Shown here one piece after another: positions 45,603 through 54,252 of a stretch of 64,000 bases of DNA. The first letter of the stretch is position 1. The number at the start of each line of letters is the position of its first letter. Below the pieces are notes generated by a model that saw nothing but the letters and a program-made list of their open reading frames with translations, searched no databases and was not told the origin of the DNA. This stretch comes from JAJEBT01 sp965221485 (lineage in GTDB: Bacteria > Pseudomonadota > Alphaproteobacteria > MPNO01 > UBA830), in the NCBI GenBank assembly GCA_965221485.1, contig OZ244893.1, forward strand, positions 3,720,001 to 3,784,000. Direction: 5' to 3'. A program made the translations under genes and the position numbers.

Positions 45603-46148
45603 TTACAGGCCTTCAATAGCAATGGTGTGATTCGTGTAGATACAGATGTCAGCCGCAATGGCCATCGCGCGTTCAGCGACAGCCCGGGCATTCAGATCCT
45701 CCTGATTGACCAGACCGCGGGCAGCTGCCAGTGCGAATGCACCTCCCGAGCCGATACCGATCAGACCGTCTTCGGGTTCAAGAACATCTCCGGTTCCCGA
45801 TAGTATGAGCGATACCTGCTCGTCGGCAACGGCCATCATGGCTTCGAGGCGGCGGAGATAGCGATCTGTTCGCCAGTCCTTGGCCAGTTCCACACAAGCG
45901 CGGGTCAGTTGTCCGGGATGCTGTTCGAGCTTGCCCTCGAGGCGTTCGAACAGCGTAAATGCGTCGGCAGTCGCACCGGCGAATCCGGCCAGAATGGTTC
46001 CGCCACCGAGGCGGCGCACCTTGCGGGCATTGGATTTCATGACAGTTGGACCGAAAGTGACCTGGCCATCACCCGCGATGACCACGTCATTTCCCTTGCG
46101 AACTGACAGAATCGTGGTGCCGTGCCAGGTTTGATCATCGGGTCGCAT
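45603..46148 (-). CDS. hslV: HslV protease subunit
   Basis: The 181-residue threonine protease forms the central hexamer stack of HslUV. The N-terminal active Thr is in WHGTTILSVRKG (T11, exposed after processing), followed by GDGQVTFG and SGGAFALAAARGL. The ATG at 46148 is chosen because GGAGGAG ends 5 bases upstream; an in-frame ATG eight codons earlier would place that site inside the gene. The promoter seen at 46200-46230 fits this start. Confidence 0.97.
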   Translation of the reverse strand: MRPDDQTWHGTTILSVRKGNDVVIAGDGQVTFGPTVMKSNARKVRRLGGGTILAGFAGATADAFTLFERLEGKLEQHPGQLTRACVELAKDWRTDRYLRRLEAMMAVADEQVSLILSGTGDVLEPEDGLIGIGSGGAFALAAARGLVNQEDLNARAVAERAMAIAADICIYTNHTIAIEGL

Positions 46149-46199
46149 CACATCTCCTCCAATGCCTTTCATGGCAGGCCACGGCTGAACGTTTTCCGT

Positions 46200-46230
46200 C
46201 TAGTAAGACCGTAGGGACCGTTGCGTCAAG
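46200..46230 (-). promoter_or_regulatory. Probable hslVU promoter
   Basis: On the reverse strand TTGACG (46229-46224) is followed after 18 bases by TACTAG (46205-46200). The same place also reads CTTG with CTTACTA 19 bases later, a partial match to the RpoH pattern expected for this heat-shock protease. The start would be near 46193, with a leader of about 45 bases. Confidence 0.4.
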
Positions 46231-46274
46231 CGCACTTCGTCTCGGGCCCGGCCCGGATGCGCTCAATGAATATG

Positions 46275-46362
46275 GGCCACCAGTCCGGAATAACAACACT
46301 CAACCCTCTGTAATTCCGTCTGGACACTATAGTGAACCAAACGGTTTTTGCGACTGGTGGCC
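46275..46362. promoter_or_regulatory. Dyad symmetries upstream of soxB
   Basis: A perfect 10-base inverted repeat GGCCACCAGT (46275-46284) / ACTGGTGGCC (46353-46362) flanks 68 bases. Inside it lies a perfect 10-base palindrome CACTATAGTG (46325-46334). Such nested dyads suggest operator sites for a regulator of the sarcosine oxidase operon or an RNA fold, but no known motif is matched. Confidence 0.35.
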
Positions 46363-46532
46363 GCCTGTCCCATGGGGTCTGTCCGGGGGCCTACAGATTG
46401 TAGAATGACTTGCGTCGTAGTGTTTCCCTGTCCTGATACTGCCAAATACGGAATCCCAAGCAGGTGTCAGCCTTGATGGCAGGAGGCGATTCTGGTCGTT
46501 AGAATGCGCGTGGTTCGGGAGTACAGGAGTCT

Positions 46533-47783
46533 ATGGCGCGATATTCCATCTTCAGCCTGGCCCGCAATGCAATTGGATACCACCGTGGATGGCCACGAGC
46601 CTGGCGCAGCCCGGATCCGCGGCCATCCTACGACGTCGTGATTGTCGGCGGTGGTGGACACGGGCTTGCGACGGCGTACTATTTGGCCAGCGAACACGGT
46701 GCAAGCAACATTGCAGTGCTGGAGAAAGGATGGCTGGGTGGGGGCAATACCGGCCGAAACACAACCATCATCCGGTCAAACTATCTCTGGGATGAGAGTG
46801 CGGCGTTTTATGAACAATCCCTGAAGCTCTTCGAGACCCTGAGCCGGGAACTCAACTTCAATATCATGCTCAGCCAGCGTGGTGTTCTCAATCTTGCGCA
46901 TAATGAGCATGACCTCAAGGAAATGTCCCGCAGGGTTCGTGCCATTCGGCTCAATGGCATCGATTCAGAAATTCTGGGCCCGGAGCAGGTCAAGGCCGAA
47001 GTACCAATCATCAATACTTCCCCCGAAGTCCGATACCCCATTCTTGGTGCGTCCCTGCAACGGCGCGGGGGTGTGGCCAGGCATGATGCCGTGGCCTGGG
47101 GGTTCGCACGTGCCGCCGATGCAAGGGGGGTCGATATCATCCAGAACTGCGAGGTTACCGGAATTCGCACGGAACATGGTCGGATCACGGGACTGGAAAC
47201 AACGCGGGGCGCCATCCGGGTCCGAAAGGTGGGACTGGTAGCGGCAGGTCATTCCAGCGTTCTTGCCGCGATGGCGGGACTGCGACTGCCGATCGAAAGC
47301 CATCCTTTGCAGGCGCTTGTCTCTGAGCCCATCAAGCCAATCCTGCACCGGGTCGTAATGTCCAATGCTGTCCATGTCTATGTCAGCCAGTCGGACAAGG
47401 GGGAACTGGTCATAGGTGCCGGTATCGATGGCTACAATTCCTATGCCCAGCGAGGCAGCTTCCAGATCATTGAAGGGCAGATGGGTGCATTGGTCGAGCT
47501 GTTTCCGGTTTTTTCCCGTCTCCGCATGCTGCGGCAATGGGCGGGTATCGTTGATATATGCCCGGACGCCAGCCCTATTGTGGGAAAGACACCGATCGAG
47601 GGCCTCTATATCAATTGCGGATGGGGAACAGGAGGCTTCAAGTCAACGCCGGGGTCGGGCTGGGTCTTCGCCTACACGATCGCCCATGACAGGCCCCATG
47701 AATTGAATGCTGCCTTTTCTCTGGAACGTTTTTCAAGTGGCGCCCTGATCGACGAACATGGTGCGGCAGCCGTTTCGCATTGA
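46533..47783 (+). CDS. soxB: Sarcosine oxidase subunit beta
   Basis: The 416-residue beta subunit contains the catalytic FAD site of heterotetrameric sarcosine oxidase, which oxidises sarcosine to glycine and passes the methyl group to tetrahydrofolate with H2O2 release. FAD-binding VVIVGGGGHGLATAYYLASEHG is at about 35-56; GGNTGRNTTIIRSNYL is a hallmark of this subunit and includes the region near the covalent-FMN site. AGGAG lies before the ATG. First gene of soxB-soxD-soxA-soxG. Confidence 0.96.
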   Translation: MARYSIFSLARNAIGYHRGWPRAWRSPDPRPSYDVVIVGGGGHGLATAYYLASEHGASNIAVLEKGWLGGGNTGRNTTIIRSNYLWDESAAFYEQSLKLFETLSRELNFNIMLSQRGVLNLAHNEHDLKEMSRRVRAIRLNGIDSEILGPEQVKAEVPIINTSPEVRYPILGASLQRRGGVARHDAVAWGFARAADARGVDIIQNCEVTGIRTEHGRITGLETTRGAIRVRKVGLVAAGHSSVLAAMAGLRLPIESHPLQALVSEPIKPILHRVVMSNAVHVYVSQSDKGELVIGAGIDGYNSYAQRGSFQIIEGQMGALVELFPVFSRLRMLRQWAGIVDICPDASPIVGKTPIEGLYINCGWGTGGFKSTPGSGWVFAYTIAHDRPHELNAAFSLERFSSGALIDEHGAAAVSH

Positions 47784-47790
47784 GGCCATC

Positions 47791-48099
47791 ATGTTCCTGA
47801 TTCCCTGCCCATGGTGCGGAGAACGCGACGAGAGCGAATTCCTTTGCGGTGGTGAGGCCCATATTCCGCGGCCGCAAAATCCGGAGAGACTGAGTGATGA
47901 AGAATGGGCCGACTACCTGTTCATGCGGACCAATCCCAAGGGATGGCACCGCGAGCGCTGGTGGCATGTTCACGGCTGTAATCGCTGGTTCAATATTGAA
48001 CGCAATACGGTCACGCATGAAATCCGCAAGGTCTACCTTATGGGCGAAATCCCGGAGGAGACAGATACCGGACCACCGTTCACAGGTCGGGCGTCATGA
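47791..48099 (+). CDS. soxD: Sarcosine oxidase subunit delta
   Basis: The 102-residue delta subunit is the small zinc-binding component. It starts MFLIPCPWCGERDESEFLCGGEAHIPRP with Cys and His likely to bind zinc, then RWWHVHGCNRWFNIERNTVTHEI, all typical. GAGG precedes the ATG at 47791, which is 7 bases after soxB. Its stop overlaps the soxA start (ATGA). Length is normal. Confidence 0.94.
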   Translation: MFLIPCPWCGERDESEFLCGGEAHIPRPQNPERLSDEEWADYLFMRTNPKGWHRERWWHVHGCNRWFNIERNTVTHEIRKVYLMGEIPEETDTGPPFTGRAS

Positions 48100-51071
48100 G
48101 CCGGCGGTCTCGTCGCCTGCCGGAAGGCGGGCAGATCGATCGCACCAGGCCACTTCGATTTACGTTCAATGGCCGGACTTGCATGGGGTATGAAGGTGAT
48201 ACCCTGGCCTCCGCCCTGATTGCGAATGGCGTCGATATTGTCGGCAGAAGTTTCAAGTATCACCGACCACGGGGAATTCTGTCCGCAGGCGTCGAAGAGT
48301 CCAACGCGGTCGTGCAGCTCGAAACGGGTGCCCACAGTCTTCCGAACCTTCAGGCTACGCTGATCGAGCTCCATGAAGGTCTGACAGCGGCCAGTGTCAA
48401 TGGCTGGCCGAGCGTGCGCCTGGATGTCGGAGCCTTCAACGACTTCGTTTACAGGTTGATTCCGAGCGGTTTCTATTACAAGACCTTCATGTGGCCGCGG
48501 GGTGGCTGGCGTTTCTACGAGCGCTTTATCCGCCGGATGTCAGGGCTTGGGCGCGCTCCGGATGGCCCCGATCCTGACCGGTATGAGCACATGAATGCGC
48601 ATTGTGATGTCCTGGTGGTTGGGGCTGGCCCGGCCGGGCTTGCAGCAGCAACGGCGGCGGCGCACCGGGGAGAAAGGGTCATTCTCGCGGACGAGGACAG
48701 CCGTCCTGGCGGATCGTTGCTGAACCGCGGGTGGAACGATGAAACTCCCGATTCCACCTGGATAACGGACACGGTTGCAGAACTGAAGAACCTCGACCTG
48801 GTCCGCATTTTGTTGCGGACAACCGTTACGGGATATTTCGATCACAACTTCCTGGTTGCACTGGAACGCGTGACGGATCACGGTGCTGACCACGCTCCCC
48901 GGGTCCTGCCGCGTCAACGGCTGTGGCGCATCCGCGCCCGACGCGTGATTCTCGCGACCGGAGCTCACGAACGCCCCGTCGTGTTTGCGAACAATGATCG
49001 TCCGGGAATCATGCTCGCCGGGGCTGCCCGCGCTTACATCAATCGTTTCGCGGTTCGGCCGGGTGATCGGGCCCTGATCGTTACGAATAATGACAGCGCC
49101 TATTTTGCGGTCCGGGACTTCTCCCGGGCGGGGATGACGGTCTCCGGTATTGTTGATCTCCGTGCAGGGGGGGCTGGTCTGAAGGCAAGAGCTGCGGTCG
49201 GACCGGAGATTGAGATCATGGACGGGCATGCCGTTGTCGATACCAGGGGTCGTGCCCGGGTACGGGTTGCAAGCGTTGCACCCGTCGACGCAGAGGGAGC
49301 CATTTCCGGGCCGGTGCGCAGGATTCGTTGCGATCTGATTGCAATGTCCGGAGGGTGGAGCCCGGTACTCCACCTGTTGTCGCAGTCCGGTGGCCGGCTG
49401 AGTTGGGATGGAGAATTGTGCGCGTTCCGACCGGGTCACGGACCCCAGCAAACAAGATGTGCGGGCGCAGCAAACGGGTTCTTTGAAATGGCGGCCTGTC
49501 GCGCGGATGGCGAGGCAGCGGGGAATGCCCTGGTCGTTGGCGCTGAACCGGCACCATCCTCGAAGACCCGGAGTACATCAAAGCCGCTCTGGTTGAATCC
49601 GGCGCCTTCGTTTGCTGCCGGCGAACGACGTTTTGTTGATTTCCAGAATGACGTGACTGCATCCGATATCATGTTGGCAGCCCGGGAGGGCTACGAATCG
49701 GTAGAGCATCTGAAACGCTACACGACACTTGGTATGGGGACCGATCAAGGAAAGGTAGGCAATGTAAACGGTCTGGCCATTCTGGCCGATGAGCTCAATA
49801 TCCCCGTTTCTGAGGCGGGTATGACGACGTTCCGCCCTCCCTACACACCCGTTACCCTCGGCGCGATTGCGGGTCGCGATACCGGACTGCTGGCGGATCC
49901 GGAAAGACGAACACCGATGCAGGCGTGGCATGCAAAGCAGGGGGCGGAATTCGAAAACGTGGGGCAGTGGAGGCGTCCGTTCTGGTATCCGCAGTCAGGC
50001 GAATCCCGGCCCCAGGCCGTTGTCCGGGAATGCAAGGCCGTCCGCTCGCATGTCGGTATCATGGACATGTCATCGCTTGGCAAGATCATGCTGAAGGGGC
50101 CCGATACCGCGGAATTCCTCAATCGCATTTACACCAACAACTGGCTTCATTTGCCGGTGGGGCGCTGTCGCTACGGCCTGATGCTGGGCGAGGACGGGAT
50201 GGTGATGGATGACGGTGTAACTGCACGTCTCGCGGAAGATCTGTATTTCATGACCACCACGACCGGAAACGCTGCTACGGTCTACGCGTGGCTCGAGGAA
50301 TGGCTCCAGACCGAATGGCCGGAACTGAGGGTTTATGTGACGTCGGTCACCGAGCAGTATGCTTCAGCGGCAATTGCCGGGCCGCGGGCGCGTGATGTGA
50401 TCGGGCCGCTGACCAGTGACATCGATCTGGCTCCTGATGCGTTTCCGTTCATGACCTGGCGCAAGGGTCATGTCGCCGGTTTGCCTGCCCGTGTATTTCG
50501 GATCAGCTATACCGGAGAGATGTCTTACGAAATCAGTGTGCGGGCCCGTGATGGTATGGCCCTCTGGAACGCCGTGATCGAGCAGGGAAAGCGATACGAT
50601 ATCACGCCGTTCGGAACCGAGGCCATGCATGTTCTTCGGGCCGAGAAGGGGTATATCCTGATCGGTCAGGAGACTGATGGATCCGTCACACCGCACGACC
50701 TCGGGTTGCACAGACTAGTATCGGCGAACAAGGACTTCATCGGCAAACGGTCTCTTGATCGCGCGGCCATGCGTGATCCGGCCCGAAAGCGCCTGGTGGG
50801 GCTGAAGACGAAGGATCCGTCTGTGGTATTGCCCGAAGGAGCACAGCTTTTGCCTGGTCCATTGTCGGGGTTGCCTGCGACCATGATCGGGCATGTCACG
50901 TCGAGCTACTGGAGCGTCGCTCTCAATCGCTCGATCGCGCTCGCGCTGGTCAGGGGGGGCAAGGAAAGGGAAAATCCGATCGTTCATGTGGCGCTGGACC
51001 GTGGTACGGTTGAAGCGACGATCTGCGATTTCCGCTTTTACGACCCTGAAGGTGATCGCTTGCATGGGTGA
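48096..51071 (+). CDS. soxA: Sarcosine oxidase subunit alpha
   Basis: The 991-residue alpha subunit binds NAD and tetrahydrofolate and shares FMN with beta. In order: a 2Fe-2S-ferredoxin-like N-terminal part (about 10-100, RPLRFTFNGRTCMGYEGDTLASAL), a pyridine-nucleotide-disulfide oxidoreductase domain (about 165-440, CDVLVVGAGPAGLAAATAAAHRGERVILADED), and a GcvT-like folate-binding domain from about 605 to the end (RPFWYPQSGE..., HVGIMDMSSLGKIMLKGPDTAEFLNRIYTN). Starts in ATGA overlap with soxD and overlaps soxG by 8 bases. Length is usual for the family. Confidence 0.96.
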   Translation: MSRRSRRLPEGGQIDRTRPLRFTFNGRTCMGYEGDTLASALIANGVDIVGRSFKYHRPRGILSAGVEESNAVVQLETGAHSLPNLQATLIELHEGLTAASVNGWPSVRLDVGAFNDFVYRLIPSGFYYKTFMWPRGGWRFYERFIRRMSGLGRAPDGPDPDRYEHMNAHCDVLVVGAGPAGLAAATAAAHRGERVILADEDSRPGGSLLNRGWNDETPDSTWITDTVAELKNLDLVRILLRTTVTGYFDHNFLVALERVTDHGADHAPRVLPRQRLWRIRARRVILATGAHERPVVFANNDRPGIMLAGAARAYINRFAVRPGDRALIVTNNDSAYFAVRDFSRAGMTVSGIVDLRAGGAGLKARAAVGPEIEIMDGHAVVDTRGRARVRVASVAPVDAEGAISGPVRRIRCDLIAMSGGWSPVLHLLSQSGGRLSWDGELCAFRPGHGPQQTRCAGAANGFFEMAACRADGEAAGNALVVGAEPAPSSKTRSTSKPLWLNPAPSFAAGERRFVDFQNDVTASDIMLAAREGYESVEHLKRYTTLGMGTDQGKVGNVNGLAILADELNIPVSEAGMTTFRPPYTPVTLGAIAGRDTGLLADPERRTPMQAWHAKQGAEFENVGQWRRPFWYPQSGESRPQAVVRECKAVRSHVGIMDMSSLGKIMLKGPDTAEFLNRIYTNNWLHLPVGRCRYGLMLGEDGMVMDDGVTARLAEDLYFMTTTTGNAATVYAWLEEWLQTEWPELRVYVTSVTEQYASAAIAGPRARDVIGPLTSDIDLAPDAFPFMTWRKGHVAGLPARVFRISYTGEMSYEISVRARDGMALWNAVIEQGKRYDITPFGTEAMHVLRAEKGYILIGQETDGSVTPHDLGLHRLVSANKDFIGKRSLDRAAMRDPARKRLVGLKTKDPSVVLPEGAQLLPGPLSGLPATMIGHVTSSYWSVALNRSIALALVRGGKERENPIVHVALDRGTVEATICDFRFYDPEGDRLHG

Positions 51072-51636
51072 GACCACCATGTTGCCGAAGCCAGAGCTCC
51101 GGTTTGACGAATGTTCCCCGCGGGGCCGGATCAATTTGCGGGGGGATGCCCGAATCGCGGGATTTCGCGACAGAATCACCGCCACGATCGGTGTAGGCCT
51201 GCCCGGGGAATGCAATATTTCGGTCACGGGACCTGACTGTGTGGTTCTGTGGCTGGGACCTGACGAATGGCTGATCGAGACCCCTGCGGAAAAGGAGCAG
51301 GCAACCGTTCGGGCGCTGGAGGCGTCACTCGGTGACCATCACGCAGCCGTTACGGCGCTTGGTGACGCCAGTGTGACATTCCGGCTTGGGGGACCGTGCG
51401 CGGCGACAGTGCTGGCAAAGGGGGTGACACTGGATCTTGATCCGCGGCAGTTCCGTGCCGGTTCCTGCGCGAGAAGCCGTCTCGCGAGGACATCTGTCCT
51501 GTTGCACAGGCCTGACGATGACCTCATGTATGAAATTACGGTTCCTCGCAGCTTTGCAGATTATGCCCGCCGGTGGCTTGAAGATGCTGTCATGATGTGC
51601 CCGGAAGCTTGGGATACCATTGAATCCGGTCAGTAG
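51064..51636 (+). CDS. soxG: Sarcosine oxidase subunit gamma
   Basis: The 190-residue gamma subunit completes the sarcosine oxidase tetramer. It has a GcvT-C-like fold with INLRGDARIAGFRDRI, LWLGPDEWLIETP, and TVLAKGVTLDLDPRQFRAGSCARSRLARTSVLLHR, all family hallmarks. I start it at the ATG at 51064, overlapping the soxA stop by 8 bases; an ATG at 51079 is also possible. Last gene of the operon; no folate genes follow. Confidence 0.93.
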   Translation: MGETTMLPKPELRFDECSPRGRINLRGDARIAGFRDRITATIGVGLPGECNISVTGPDCVVLWLGPDEWLIETPAEKEQATVRALEASLGDHHAAVTALGDASVTFRLGGPCAATVLAKGVTLDLDPRQFRAGSCARSRLARTSVLLHRPDDDLMYEITVPRSFADYARRWLEDAVMMCPEAWDTIESGQ

Positions 51637-52578
51637 GTGATCATCGACTTCAAACAGGACTGAGTTCCTCAAGGCATTGTTACTGCTCACGACCACTGCC
51701 GTTCGTTTTCAGGATCGTGGGAAGCGCCGGAATGGTTCTGGACCGATACCGTTTCCCGGAAATTCCGGTGTCCTGTTCAGTGCCGGCACTTCAGGATCTA
51801 TTGCCAATATGTCCGACGGAGAGAGACGGGTTTGAGAAATATCCAATGGCACCATTGATGATGTGGACGATCGTCGTGTTTTGTGCTGAGAGCGGTTGGT
51901 TGCCGTCCATGTCCGCGTCATGGATTCCCGATTTGTCCATGGTTTAAAAATTCTGCGGCTTTCGATTTTTGCGCTGGGGAAACCTGGCCCTTCGGCCTAC
52001 AGATTTTCTCTCTGCGGGCAGGGCAAAGCGCTCCGGTCCGATCTCAGGAAGGGTGTGTTCGCGGGTGAGGTCCTGTGCCCAAAGGGGTCAGGATTTTTCT
52101 GTCCAGAGCGAGTGCATGCTGTACCTGTCGTAATGCCTGCATTCGAACCCGGCATCTGCCTCCGGCAGCACCAGAATGATATGGTGGTTGTATTCGATCA
52201 GAAAGCGGGGCTCTCGTAAGGGTTCAACCACAGAGATGATGCACAGCATGCTGACCGCAGCCACTCCCAAATGGCAGCGGCCGCCTGTGAGTCATCCAGG
52301 GGACCCGATGTCGAGGTGGACATCGGTGATCCGAAACACAACCATTCTGGCTCCGGCGGGGATGGCGATGACGAACGTGCTTTGGAGACTGACAAGGCGT
52401 TCCGGGCGGATGCGTCCGTTCTCTTGCAGAGCATTTCCAGAAGTGTCACCGGCAGGTCTCGCGGTCGCATCCCTGATGAGCGTGGTGATTGACAGGGCTG
52501 ATCCATTCACCGATTTTCGAGAGCGGTAATCGCCGCATTGGTCGGGAATGTGGATCTTACTGCCCGGAGCACATCATC
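51637..52578. other. Long gene-free spacer
   Basis: About 940 bases between soxG and the dehydrogenase. Open frames on both strands are short, overlapping and without ribosome sites. A TTTAAAAATT patch near 51944 is AT-rich. No terminator with a T-run was found. It may contain decayed coding DNA. Confidence 0.4.
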
Positions 52579-53508
52579 ATGGCACTTTTGATAGTCAACC
52601 TCATGACGGGATCGGCTGCAGAATGGCGAGCAGCCATCAATACCGAATTGCCTGAACTGGATGTGCGCTTCTGGCCGGATATTGGCGATCCATCCGAAAT
52701 TGAATTCCTGGCTTTCACGCAGCCCAACCTGGATGACTGGCCGGATTTTCCGAACCTCAAGGCGATGCTGACACGTCAGGCCGGGGTTGACGGATTTATA
52801 AATCATCCCGATTTGCCGGATGTTCCCCTGTCCAAACTGGAACCGGAAGGTGGGGATCCCATGATGACGGAATATGTCATCATGCATGTGCTCCGTCTGC
52901 ATCGAAACATGCCCACCTACCGGCAGCATCAGATCCGCAGGAAATGGCAACCGGTGAAGCAGAAGAGACCCGAGGATCGCACCGTCGGCTTTCTTGGTTA
53001 CGGGGTCATGGCGCGAAAACCCGCGCGCATCCTGCGAGATATGGGATTTGACGTTGCAGCATGGACGCGAACACCGAAGCCCCGTGCCGAAATCCCTGTC
53101 CATTCTGGTGCCGACGGGTTCGATGCGATCCTGCAACGCTCGGACGTCGTTGTCTGCCTGTTGCCCCTGACCGCGGAGACGCGCGGCATCCTGAATGCTG
53201 AGGCGTTCGCGAAGATGCCGGGAGGCAGCATGCTCATCAACCTGGGTCGTGGTGAACATGTCGTAATCGATGATCTGATAGCGGCTCTGGACTCCGGTCA
53301 TCTCTGCCACGCTGCCCTTGATGTGCACGTCCCCGAACCTCTGCCCTCTGGCAGCCCGCTCTGGGACCATCCCGGGGTGACCGTCATGCCACATGTTGCG
53401 AGACGCCCGAACATTGCTCAACTGGCACCGCAAATCATAGCCAACATTCGGCGCTGCTATGCGGGTCAGCCACTGCTCCAGGAGGTCGACCGCATCACAG
53501 GCTACTAG
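52579..53508 (+). CDS. ghrA: 2-hydroxyacid dehydrogenase, glyoxylate/hydroxypyruvate reductase A-like
   Basis: The 309-residue protein is of the D-2-hydroxyacid dehydrogenase family, GhrA subgroup, reducing glyoxylate or hydroxypyruvate with NADPH. The nucleotide motif is GFLGYGVMARKPARILRDMGFDV (about 135-157), with Ala at the third Gly position. The catalytic Arg is in NLGRGEHVV, Glu in VPEPLPSGSPLW, and His in VMPHVARRPN. The ATG at 52579 begins at the family start ALLIVNL; the frame continues 30 codons upstream. Near the sarcosine genes, where glyoxylate formed from glycine would be its substrate (inference). Confidence 0.85.
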   Translation: MALLIVNLMTGSAAEWRAAINTELPELDVRFWPDIGDPSEIEFLAFTQPNLDDWPDFPNLKAMLTRQAGVDGFINHPDLPDVPLSKLEPEGGDPMMTEYVIMHVLRLHRNMPTYRQHQIRRKWQPVKQKRPEDRTVGFLGYGVMARKPARILRDMGFDVAAWTRTPKPRAEIPVHSGADGFDAILQRSDVVVCLLPLTAETRGILNAEAFAKMPGGSMLINLGRGEHVVIDDLIAALDSGHLCHAALDVHVPEPLPSGSPLWDHPGVTVMPHVARRPNIAQLAPQIIANIRRCYAGQPLLQEVDRITGY

Positions 53509-54101
53509 TCAGGGGCTGATACTCCCGTCAACGACCTGGACAGGCCGTTGTTCACGCTGGTGCAAACTGCTATGGGATGGCCGCCTGGATCCGCGAAGGC
53601 GCGTCGTCAATGTGAGAAAGTCTGCGAACGGGAGCCCGGGGAACCTGCTGTCCGTGGTAAGAGGGTGCCAGGCATCTCACGGCGTTGGTTGTTATCCGAA
53701 AGAACGGGTATCTGGTGAAAAAGCCAAGTCGTGCGGTTACTCGTCTCCCCGCGTCTGCTGGAGGATGGTTTTCCTTTCCGGTTCCGTTGCATTGTTGCGC
53801 GACAGGCCAGATTGTTCAACGGGCTCGTACCCTGGGATCAATGTCCCGGCTTGTGTCAGAGGACCGAAACCGGGTTCTGGCGCGTGCACCGGGCAGTCGC
53901 TCGACGATATCCTCAGTGATCCGACCTGGGACGCCGACAAGGGTGGCTGCGCAGGATGCCGGTCGTGTCCGGGTGCGGTTGGCCCCGGGGTTCCCGGTTG
54001 GAGAGCTGTCACAAGGCGCTCCCGCCCCTCAACATCAATGGACCCGGGATCACACAGGGAGGCCGCGCCGGATCGGTAATTTTTCAAGCATTGTGCGTCC
54101 C
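53509..54101. other. Gene-free spacer
   Basis: About 590 bases between ghrA and the terminator of the alanine-rich lipoprotein gene. Overlapping frames are open through GC bias only; none resembles a protein. Base composition becomes AT-richer to the right of 54070. Confidence 0.45.
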
Positions 54102-54132
54102 AAAAAAACACCCCCCTCGGAAGAGGCAGGTG
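54102..54132 (-). terminator. Rho-independent terminator of the alanine-rich lipoprotein gene
   Basis: On the reverse strand CACCTGCCTC (54132-54123) pairs with GAGGGGGGTG (54118-54109), nine of ten positions, around the loop TTCC, and is followed directly by seven T. It lies about 120 bases after the lipoprotein stop, a textbook intrinsic terminator. Confidence 0.8.
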
Positions 54133-54252
54133 CAATGTACCATTGTCAGATTAACAAGGAAGCCGTCTCACGGGTTGTTCCACAGGCCGGTCCCTGGATC
54201 CTGTACCAAACTTCTGTCAGGAAATCAGATGATTTTGTTTCCCCGCTTGTGC

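Larger units (their letters stand above)
46149..46532. other. Divergent intergenic region hslV/soxB
   Basis: This 384-base region holds the hslV promoter at its left and the soxB ribosome site (AGGAG) at its right. The middle contains the dyads described separately. No gene is visible. Confidence 0.5.
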
